Shown here in pieces: positions 1-5,138 of a stretch of 8,210 bases of DNA. A model generated the notes under the pieces. It did no database searches. It had not been told where the DNA came from and was given only the letters and a program-made list of their open reading frames with translations. Location: contig CANJEU010000081.1 of assembly GCA_947473445.1 (NCBI GenBank), positions 1 to 8,210 on the forward strand. The letters are read 5' to 3'. The position numbers were made by a program, and so were the translations under genes. Source of the stretch: Fidelibacterota bacterium. GTDB taxonomy: Bacteria; Pseudomonadota; Alphaproteobacteria; Rhodospirillales; Rhodospirillaceae. Within the stretch, counting starts at the first letter, position 1. Each line of letters opens with the position of its first letter.

Positions 1-705
1 AACAAACCGTTCTGGCACCCCTCGGCGCCGCTCGACAACACACCGAACTATCAGCTGGGGATCATGTACGCCGTTTCGCGCTTTGCGCTGGAACTCGGCG
101 ACCATCTCGGGCGCGTGCGCGGCTCTAGCGCCATTGACGAGAATGTCGACCGTGCTGCCGGCTTGCTCAAATACGACGGAACGGTCTGGTACTGGGGGCA
201 GGGGAATATCTGGCCCGACGCGAAGGCTGAAACGCAATATCGCCGCGGTGTGGAAGCCTTAATGCTCTACAACCGCGACCTTGCTGCGGGAAAGGCGACC
301 TATGAGCGCCGCGCTGACAATCTCATCGTTCTGCTTGATCGCATTGCATCCGACCTGGGCTCGGCCAGCGCCGTGCTCGACGAACGCGTTGCCGCCGCCG
401 GCGGGCATTTCGACCGCAAGGCCGATGACGTCTTCTTCAATGTCAAAGGCAAGATGTACGGCTATGCGGTCATTCTGAACGCCATCGGCCAGGATTTCTC
501 GATGGTCATCGAAGATCGGCGCTCGGGTGAAATCTGGACCCAGATGCTCACGTCGCTGCGCACGGGGGCTTCAATGGATCCGCTGATCGTCATCAACGGG
601 GAGCAGGACAGCAGCTTGTCTCCCTCGCACCTTGCGACACTCGGCTTCCATCTTTTGCGCGCACGCACGCAGCTGCGCGAGTTGGTCGACACTATTCAAA
701 AATAA
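1..705 (+). CDS. DUF2333 family protein, 3' part (N-terminus outside window)
   Basis: The reading frame is open from base 1 to the TAA at 703-705, giving about 234 residues of a longer protein. The first internal Met is at base 64, but coding clearly continues upstream of it (the residues before it read NKPFWHPSAPLDNTPNYQLG). The combination of this segment with YAVSRFALELGDHLGRVRGS and the later YDGTVWYWGQ stretch resembles the DUF2333 family, which I recognise from memory of the family. No catalytic motif is known for it, and its function is not established. The visible part has no membrane helix and appears mostly helical and soluble. Any N-terminal membrane anchor would lie outside the window. 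It ends 23 nt before msrB on the same strand, so the two are probably co-transcribed. A link to oxidative damage repair would be only a guess from this neighbour. Confidence 0.8.
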   Translation, partial: NKPFWHPSAPLDNTPNYQLGIMYAVSRFALELGDHLGRVRGSSAIDENVDRAAGLLKYDGTVWYWGQGNIWPDAKAETQYRRGVEALMLYNRDLAAGKATYERRADNLIVLLDRIASDLGSASAVLDERVAAAGGHFDRKADDVFFNVKGKMYGYAVILNAIGQDFSMVIEDRRSGEIWTQMLTSLRTGASMDPLIVINGEQDSSLSPSHLATLGFHLLRARTQLRELVDTIQK

Positions 706-728
706 GATATCCGCACGGAGGACGCATC

Positions 729-1130
729 ATGCCGAAGATCTCGAAGACCGATGATCAGTGGCGGCGCGAGCTCACGCCCGAGCAGTTCCGCATTCTCCGC
801 CAGAAAGGAACCGAGCGCCCGTTTACAGGGGCCTATAACGACTTCAAGGGCAAGGGCACGTTCGTGTGTGCCGGTTGCAGCGCCCCCTTGTTCGAGACGG
901 CCACCAAATACAATTCCGGGTGTGGGTGGCCGAGTTTCACCGCGCCCGCAGCGCCGGACGCCGTTGCCGAGCATCACGACAATAGCCACGGCATGGAGCG
1001 GGTCGATGTCACATGCGCGAACTGCGGCGGGCATCTTGGCCATGTGTTTCCCGACGGCCCCGCGCCGACAGGCGAACGCTACTGCATCAATTCGGTGTCG
1101 CTGGACTTCAAGGAAAAGCCCCACGACTAG
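729..1130 (+). CDS. msrB: Peptide-methionine (R)-S-oxide reductase MsrB
   Basis: This 133-residue cytoplasmic enzyme reduces the R-epimer of methionine sulfoxide in proteins back to methionine, using thioredoxin as the usual electron donor. The family signatures are all visible. Two zinc-binding CxxC pairs are at C47/C50 (CAGC) and C96/C99 (CANC). The GCGWPSF motif at residues 64-70 supplies the recycling cysteine C65, followed by HGM (87-89) and GHVFPDGP (104-111). The catalytic cysteine is C119 in RYCINSVSL. Length and motif order are those of a complete stand-alone MsrB, with no fused MsrA domain and no signal peptide. The start at 729 is supported by a GGAGGA ribosome-binding site at 717-722. 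It lies 23 nt after the DUF2333 gene, and no terminator is visible between them. Confidence 0.97.
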   Translation: MPKISKTDDQWRRELTPEQFRILRQKGTERPFTGAYNDFKGKGTFVCAGCSAPLFETATKYNSGCGWPSFTAPAAPDAVAEHHDNSHGMERVDVTCANCGGHLGHVFPDGPAPTGERYCINSVSLDFKEKPHD

Positions 1131-1334
1131 ACGCGCGAAGACCCGATTGCCCACAACCCCGACCGTGACATATTTGTCGGTCAACCGAAAAATATTACGG
1201 TGTTGTTAAGGTCACGCTTGCTCGGTAGTTCTTGATCAGTAATGTTTTGGACGTCGCGGCGAACCTCCGGGCGCTGCACAGAGACGAGGGGGGGAGGGCT
1301 CCAGGTCGCTTTTACGAGCTGACCAGGAGACAAG

Positions 1335-1370
1335 AAGGGGCGCGGTATTCCGCGCCCCTTTTTTCTTTTT
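1335..1370 (+). terminator. Strong intrinsic terminator after msrB
   Basis: An 11-bp perfect stem (1335-1345 with 1350-1360, core GGGGCGCGG/CCGCGCCCC) closes on a TATT loop and runs straight into T6-C-T5 on the plus strand. It lies in the 268-nt gap between the convergent msrB and queF genes. The T-tract is on the msrB side, so it mainly stops plus-strand transcription. The reverse side has only a short TTCTT. It sits more than 200 nt past the msrB stop, which leaves room for a long 3' UTR or a separate small RNA. Confidence 0.9.
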
Positions 1371-1398
1371 GCGCCCTTGGAAAACGTTGCGGCTTCGA

Positions 1399-1857
1399 TC
1401 AGCCGCGCCCTCGGTAGGTCGGCACGCCCTGGTCAGGTACCCATAGGCCTTCCGGGGGGCTCCCCGTCTGCCAGAACACATCGATCGGAATGCCGCCGCG
1501 CGGGTACCAGTAGCCGCCGATGCGCAGCCACCGCGGCGAAGCGGCCTCTACGATGCGCTTAGCGATCGTCAGTGTGCAGTCTTCGTGAAACGAGCCGTGG
1601 TTGCGGAACGAGCCGAGGAAAAGTTTCAGCGATTTCGATTCGACGATGGTGTCATCGGCGACATAGTCGATGACCAAGTGCGCGAAATCGGGCTGACCCG
1701 TCACGGGGCACAGCGATGTGAACTCCGGGCAGGTAAAGCGGATCAGGTAGTCGGTGCCGGCATGCGGGTTGGGCACCGTTTCGAGCACGGCAACGTCGGG
1801 CGAGGCTGGCAGCTGCGCTTGTCCGCCGAGTTGTGTCAGGTTATCGGATATATCCAT
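1399..1857 (-). CDS. queF: NADPH-dependent 7-cyano-7-deazaguanine reductase QueF (type I)
   Basis: QueF reduces the nitrile of preQ0 to the aminomethyl group of preQ1 with NADPH, in the cytoplasm, on the way to queuosine in tRNA. The protein is 152 residues, the length of the short single-domain (YkvM-like) class. The nucleophilic cysteine is C50 (FTSLCPVTGQPDF) and the proton-relay aspartate is D57. Their spacing of seven matches Cys55/Asp62 of the Bacillus subtilis enzyme. The QueF motif ESKSLKLF is at 73-80, and FHEDC (90-94) provides the substrate-binding His-Glu pair. The frame is open upstream to 1911, but the ATG at 1855-1857 is preferred. It follows an AAGGA ribosome-binding site at good spacing, and the 18 upstream residues do not resemble the family. 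It diverges from the DUF1289 gene. Confidence 0.96.
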   Translation of the reverse strand: MDISDNLTQLGGQAQLPASPDVAVLETVPNPHAGTDYLIRFTCPEFTSLCPVTGQPDFAHLVIDYVADDTIVESKSLKLFLGSFRNHGSFHEDCTLTIAKRIVEAASPRWLRIGGYWYPRGGIPIDVFWQTGSPPEGLWVPDQGVPTYRGRG

Positions 1858-1920
1858 GGCGAGATTCCTTCGGCGCACTTGTTCGAAATGTCTCGCACCA
1901 TAACCGCACATCCTGGTCGT

Positions 1921-2181
1921 ATGACAGTCCCTCCGCCGCCCAGCGAATCTCCCGATAATGATCTGCCCGACGAAGACGTCGTGGCCTCACCCTGCGTCAG
2001 CGTCTGCACGATGGACCGCGCCTCCGGGCTTTGCATCGGATGCCTGCGCACGATCCAGGAGATAGGGGCCTGGCGCGTCATGACGATGGCCGAAAAGCGG
2101 GCAACCGTTGCGGCCTGCGCCGAGCGGGCCAAGGCGATTGCGCCCCGCGGCCGGGATTGGAAGCCTCTCGCAGGCGGCTAG
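1921..2181 (+). CDS. DUF1289 family small cysteine-motif protein
   Basis: A small protein of 86 residues with the DUF1289 signature SPCVSVCTMDRASGLCIGC, followed by RTIQEIGAW. Four cysteines (C25, C29, C38, C41) form a Cx3C...Cx2C arrangement that could bind a metal or iron-sulfur cluster. That is inferred from the pattern, as the family has no established function. The N-terminal 20 residues are proline- and acid-rich and likely disordered. The frame is open back to about 1585 over the queF antisense, so the start is uncertain. The ATG at 1921 leaves a 63-bp divergent promoter region with queF. The alternative ATG at 1888 adds 11 residues and would leave only 30 bp. Neither has a clear Shine-Dalgarno sequence. 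No membrane segment or signal peptide is seen. Confidence 0.88.
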   Translation: MTVPPPPSESPDNDLPDEDVVASPCVSVCTMDRASGLCIGCLRTIQEIGAWRVMTMAEKRATVAACAERAKAIAPRGRDWKPLAGG

Positions 2182-2217
2182 GTGCCTGGAGAGGCCGCCG
2201 GCCCTCCGATATCCCAG

Positions 2218-2249
2218 GGATAAACAAGTTTTATCCACAGGGAACTTGT
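2218..2249. promoter_or_regulatory. Inverted repeat with a perfect DnaA-box 9-mer
   Basis: GGATAAA (2218-2224) and TTTATCC (2230-2236) are a perfect 7-bp inverted repeat around a 5-nt spacer. The right arm extends into TTATCCACA (2231-2239), the consensus DnaA-box sequence. A second inverted pair, ACAAGTT (2224-2230) and AACTTGT (2243-2249), overlaps it. The site lies 37-123 nt from the two flanking genes, upstream of the 90-aa ORF at 2305. It could be a DnaA or repressor operator. A single box without an AT-rich unwinding region does not make an origin. Confidence 0.4.
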
Positions 2250-2304
2250 CGACCGGGTCATCGTTCCCCTTTTAGGATTCCCCTGGTTCCAAGGAGCATG
2301 CGCG

Positions 2305-2577
2305 ATGGCGATTGTCTCGACCGAGAATTTTGGCCATCCGTTCACAGTCGTGCCGGTTCCCCCGGTTGAACCGCGGGCGCCGATGGTCGCCAGATTTGAT
2401 GCGCGAGACCTGCGCGGCATCGTCACCCGCACTGTCTCCAGTTCGCGGGCCGCCGGTCGCGATTACATGGGTCAAAGCCGGGCCGCGGCGACGGCGGTGA
2501 TGTCGGTGCGGCCGGATCTCTCGTTCGGTGAAGCACTCGACGCCGTCATCCGCCTGCGCGAAGTCGATACGATTTAA
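2305..2577 (+). CDS. Small hypothetical protein, 90 aa
   Basis: I do not recognise a family for this protein. It is a 90-residue soluble protein with no signal peptide, membrane helix or cysteine motif. The first third is proline/valine-rich (FTVVPVPPVEPRAPMVARFD). The rest is Ala/Arg-rich and looks helical, with the segment RDYMGQSRAAATAVMSVRP followed by a helix ending LREVDTI. The evidence that it is a real gene is an AAGGAG ribosome-binding site at 2291-2296 with 8-nt spacing to the ATG at 2305, GC-rich third positions, and a strong terminator hairpin 66 nt past the stop. An out-of-frame ATG at 2298 is ignored. It stands alone between the DUF1289 gene and the convergent GGDEF gene, with an inverted repeat containing a DnaA-box 9-mer upstream. 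Confidence 0.75.
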   Translation: MAIVSTENFGHPFTVVPVPPVEPRAPMVARFDARDLRGIVTRTVSSSRAAGRDYMGQSRAAATAVMSVRPDLSFGEALDAVIRLREVDTI

Positions 2578-2643
2578 ATTTTGAGACGTTCGAGCAGGAG
2601 CGCGCCGTGCTTGTTTGCGGCGGCTGCCTGATCCAGAACGAAC

Positions 2644-2671
2644 AAAAGCCGCGGCGCAAGCCGCGGCTTTT
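2644..2671. terminator. Bidirectional intrinsic terminator with GCAA tetraloop
   Basis: A perfect 12-bp stem (2644-2655 with 2660-2671; AAAAGCCGCGGC/GCCGCGGCTTTT) is closed by a GCAA loop, a stable GNRA tetraloop. It has A4 on the left and T4 on the right, so it gives a GC stem plus U-tract on both strands. It lies between the convergent 90-aa gene and the GGDEF gene. Its last base is the first base of the latter's stop codon. Confidence 0.85.
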
Positions 2672-3837
2672 CATTGCGGGATAATGCTGGGCTGATCGGG
2701 CGACGCTTCAGCATCAGCGCGCTGATGGATAGGCGGAGTGATGAACACCGCGCAATTTCCACCGCGCTCTTGCGCGTCGGCTAGTGCCTGCTCGGCGCGG
2801 CGCAACATCTCACCGCCCCCGCGGTCCACGACGTGCATCTCCGTCACGCCGATACTGACCGTAAAGGTCAACGACCCGCCGGCGAACGCGACGTTGAGCG
2901 CCGCAAGGTCGCGGCACATGCGATTGGATAACGTGATGGCGCCAGCGGCCGGCGTCTCTGGCAGCAGCGCGAGGAACCGGCTGGGCGCGAGACGTCCAAA
3001 GCTGTCGCAGTGGCGCATTACGACAACGCAGTACCCGGTAAATACGTGGACGATGGCGTTCATCGCCGCGGAACCATGATCGGCCAGCAGTGCGTCAAAT
3101 CTCTCGATTTCGATCATCAGGCACGAATAGGGCTCGCCGTAACGGCGGGCCCGCGAGAATTCGTTCTGCGCGAGAAGGCTGATATGTGCGCGGTTTGACA
3201 CGCCTGAAAGATCATCCGAGGTCGCGCGCCGCGACAATTCGGCGCGCATCGCGCCGGCATCTTGCCGTGCGTCGTCGAGGATATCGGAGACGAAGAACGG
3301 CAGCGCGACGGCTATGACGAGCATCACCGCCGCATCGGCGCTGGTGAACGAGACGGCATATATCTCCAGCAGAATTGCGCCCACGCCTTCAACGATCGCC
3401 ATTGCGATGGCCGCCGTCAGGATGCTGCGGCGTGTCGGTGCGATGCCGCACAGAAGGGCGCCAAGAACAAGGAACAGCGCGCCGTACCGTAGCGCGTCGG
3501 GCGCCGGTTGGAGCAGCGTATGGGCGATGATGCTGCAGCCGAATGCGATGGCGATCGACAGGGGAACGATGATGCGCGGGTAAAATGCGTGCGACGTGCG
3601 CACGGCGCACAGCAGAAGCGCTACGACGGCGGGCACGCTGAGGATCGCGACTGTCGGGCCGGCGACATCGCGCGCCGACAACGCGATCAACATCGCGATG
3701 AGGCCGATCGCGCTGCCGATCAGTCTGAACCGTTGCATCGGGACGCTGTGCAGGGCACGCCGATTTTCCTCGGCGCGCGTTTCGCTTGGTTCGGAATTCC
3801 CCACTGACCCCACCATGATTGCAGTGCAGGCTATCAT
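2671..3837 (-). CDS. Six-helix membrane protein with degenerate GGDEF domain (likely c-di-GMP effector or pseudo-cyclase)
   Basis: The protein has 388 residues. The N-terminal part (about 35-187) has some six hydrophobic segments, near 37-54, 59-78, 88-109, 117-133, 138-162 and 167-184. A GGDEF-like domain follows from about 205 to 367, recognisable from SDDLSGVSNRAHI (207-219) and the TFTVSIGVTEM strand (324-334). The catalytic signature is lost. The slot for GGDEF reads APSRF (284-288), and the first metal-binding Asp is replaced in MIEIERFD (241-248). The allosteric inhibitory-site RxxD is kept as R275-D278 at the canonical spacing. It therefore probably does not make c-di-GMP and may instead bind it, or act through partner interaction. 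The start was chosen at ATG 3837 because of an AAGGA site just upstream. The frame extends to a GTG at 3894 without such support. It is transcribed alone, convergent with the 90-aa gene. Confidence 0.88.
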   Translation of the reverse strand: MIACTAIMVGSVGNSEPSETRAEENRRALHSVPMQRFRLIGSAIGLIAMLIALSARDVAGPTVAILSVPAVVALLLCAVRTSHAFYPRIIVPLSIAIAFGCSIIAHTLLQPAPDALRYGALFLVLGALLCGIAPTRRSILTAAIAMAIVEGVGAILLEIYAVSFTSADAAVMLVIAVALPFFVSDILDDARQDAGAMRAELSRRATSDDLSGVSNRAHISLLAQNEFSRARRYGEPYSCLMIEIERFDALLADHGSAAMNAIVHVFTGYCVVVMRHCDSFGRLAPSRFLALLPETPAAGAITLSNRMCRDLAALNVAFAGGSLTFTVSIGVTEMHVVDRGGGEMLRRAEQALADAQERGGNCAVFITPPIHQRADAEASPDQPSIIPQ

Positions 3838-4235
3838 GAGTTCCTTGTGAAGCGCGCGCTTGGTGCGCTGCAACAGAAGGGCGCGGCGTTTCACTACATG
3901 CAGTGTCGTAACCGGCTGCGCTGTTACAGGCGGTATGTCGCCTCACAAAGCGCATGATGCGGTGCATCGCGCGGCGCGATTCGCACCCCATCCGATGGAT
4001 TTACACCGATAATTTCTAAATTATGACGCGCTTTTTTGTCGTATCAATCGCTAGCGCTAAGTTGTCGCATGTGAATGGGTTCGCCATGGCGCGAGTCTCG
4101 CGCACACCTCGAAGGGATCGGATTTCCCTAGATAAAACAACTCATCTTCGCCATGGGCGCGATTATGCGAACGAAAAAATCCCGATCTTTGCGCCGCGGC
4201 GATGCGATCTTTTTCTTACGCAGGGCATAAGTGAC
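3838..4235. other. Intergenic region between divergent GGDEF and tonB genes; no convincing gene
   Basis: This stretch should hold the promoter of the minus-strand GGDEF gene and the upstream part of the tonB promoter region. It is visibly more AT-rich than the genes around it from about 4000 on. I saw a perfect inverted repeat ATAATTT-CT-AAATTAT at 4009-4024, a CGCTAGCG palindrome near 4049, and two GCGATCTTT copies near 4190 and 4205. An 87-codon open frame starting at 4023 has no ribosome-binding site and no recognisable composition, so it is not called. No tRNA or terminator was found. Confidence 0.6.
4009..4024. repeat. Perfect AT-rich inverted repeat (possible operator)
   Basis: ATAATTT and AAATTAT face each other across CT. 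The centre reads TTCTAAA, which matches half of the iron-control element described for the Irr regulator of alphaproteobacteria, but the matching left half is absent. It lies 172 bp upstream of the GGDEF start and about 420 bp upstream of tonB, so its target is unclear. Confidence 0.3.
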
Positions 4236-4290
4236 TTGACACAGAATTTCACATGCCGTTGGTTACGCACTCCCCGAGGGGTATAACCAA
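4236..4290 (+). promoter_or_regulatory. Putative promoter and operator of the tonB-exbBD operon
   Basis: A consensus -35 hexamer TTGACA is at 4236-4241, but 17 nt on there is only a poor -10 (TTGGTT). A second pairing is TTGGTT (4259-4264), 17 nt, TATAAC (4282-4287). The second promoter is framed by the inverted repeat TTGGTTA (4259-4265)/TAACCAA (4284-4290), with a nested CCCC-GA-GGGG (4272-4281) between the arms. A regulator bound there would cover both hexamers. Start of transcription near 4294 would give a leader of about 150 nt. Iron control through a Fur, Irr or RirA-type regulator is plausible for this operon, but the site matches none of their consensus sequences. Confidence 0.4.
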
Positions 4291-4307
4291 GGGGATGGAT
4301 GAGGGGG

Positions 4308-4380
4308 GTTACAGGGAGGCCGGTGAAGGCCTTCCTGCGTGGTCGTGGGGCACTTGCCAAGGTGGGCAATGCCCTGTTAC
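4308..4380 (+). other. Structured tonB leader (hairpins)
   Basis: CAGGGAGGCC (4312-4321) and GGCCTTCCTG (4328-4337) form a 10-bp stem with one G-U pair and a GGTGAA loop. TTGCC (4354-4358) pairs with GGCAA (4365-4369). GTTACAGGG (4308-4316) can alternatively pair with CCCTGTTAC (4372-4380) in 8 of 9 positions, which is exclusive with the first stem. This gives two competing folds in the untranslated leader. No known riboswitch consensus was matched. Confidence 0.35.
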
Positions 4381-4441
4381 ACCGCGACGCTTTTCGCCCA
4401 TCGAGAATGTCGAATTCCGCTAACCCATTTCGAGTGAGCGC

Positions 4442-5074
4442 ATGGAACTTCCTGTTCGTAAAACTGAAAAACCAGCCTCCAACAAGCGCGCAGTCGGCTT
4501 CGTTGTCGTGGTCCTTGTTCACGCCCTGATGTTCTACGCGCTGACGACGGGTCTCGCGAAGACCATGGTTGATGCCATGCTCGAGCCGCTTGAAACGCGC
4601 GTCATCGAGGAGGCTCAAGAAATCCCCGAAGCGCCGCCGCCGCCGCCGCCGAAGTTCGACGCGCCGCCGCCGGTTGTCATGGACATGCCCGACGTTGTCA
4701 TCACGCAGGAAGCTGCGCCGGTGGCCGCCATCACCACCACCAAGAAAGTTGCGCCTCCGCCGCCGCCGCCGGCTGCGGACGTTCACATACCGCCGCGGTC
4801 TAACCCCCGCCGGCCGAACGCGGGCGCTGAAGAAATCTACCCGGCCATGTCCAAGCGACTTGGCGAAGAAGGAACCGTGGTCCTCCTGCTCACCGTGAGC
4901 GACGAAGGCCGCGTGACCGAAGCCAAGATCGACCAAAGCAGCGGCTTCGAACGGTTGGATGAAGCTGCGTCGAAGGAAGCCGTGCGCTCCTGGCGTTTCC
5001 TGCCCGGAACGCGCAACGGTAAGCCCGAGACGATGCAATTTAGGCTTAAAGTAACGTTTTCGCTGAAGGGCTAG
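4442..5074 (+). CDS. tonB: TonB family energy transducer
   Basis: TonB is anchored in the inner membrane and spans the periplasm to open outer-membrane TonB-dependent receptors with energy from ExbB/ExbD. The 210 residues show the classic layout. A short cytoplasmic tail carries lysines/arginines, then one membrane helix at about 17-38 includes H27, matching the functionally important histidine in the TonB helix. A periplasmic proline-rich spacer has two P6 runs (65-70 and 105-110). The C-terminal TonB fold (about 125-210) begins at the conserved YP (133-134) and contains GTVVLLLTVSDEGRV and RSWRFLPGT. An in-frame stop at 4421-4423 restricts the start to the ATG at 4442, whose ribosome-binding site (GAGTGAG) is weak. 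It heads the tonB-exbB-exbD-exbD cluster, with 64 nt to exbB. Confidence 0.95.
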   Translation: MELPVRKTEKPASNKRAVGFVVVVLVHALMFYALTTGLAKTMVDAMLEPLETRVIEEAQEIPEAPPPPPPKFDAPPPVVMDMPDVVITQEAAPVAAITTTKKVAPPPPPPAADVHIPPRSNPRRPNAGAEEIYPAMSKRLGEEGTVVLLLTVSDEGRVTEAKIDQSSGFERLDEAASKEAVRSWRFLPGTRNGKPETMQFRLKVTFSLKG

Positions 5075-5138
5075 GGCAACCTAGTCGCTGCAGTTAACTT
5101 GGACCAATCAAGAGTTTGCGTTTAGTGAGGATCACAAC

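Noticed and set aside
1585..1920. N-terminal extension of the DUF1289 gene over queF
   Set aside because: The extension is the antisense of queF and has no family similarity. The DUF1289 signature starts after the ATG at 1921.
2190..2300. Chromosomal replication origin, because of the DnaA box
   Set aside because: Only one consensus box, no AT-rich unwinding element, and none of the genes usual at alphaproteobacterial origins are nearby.
3389..3991. A 200-codon minus-strand frame overlapping the GGDEF gene
   Set aside because: It is an Arg/His-rich frame shadow. The real frame there has clear membrane helices and a GGDEF-like domain.
4023..4286. An 87-codon open frame on the plus strand upstream of tonB
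   Set aside because: No ribosome-binding site, no family resemblance, and it overlaps the likely promoter and operator.
4308..4380. Cobalamin riboswitch in the tonB leader, because of GGGAGGCCGGTGAAGG
   Set aside because: The GGTG-like loop is reminiscent, but the B12 box (GCCACTG) and the rest of the conserved core are missing, and the leader is too short.
4295..4423. A 42-codon upstream ORF in the tonB leader, in the same frame as tonB
   Set aside because: AAGGGG lies directly against its ATG, too close for normal initiation, and the peptide has no regulatory codon run. It remains possible but unsupported.
4163..5038. A 291-codon antisense frame over the tonB gene and its leader
   Set aside because: Its Arg-rich runs come from the proline codons of tonB read backwards, with no ribosome-binding site and no domain.
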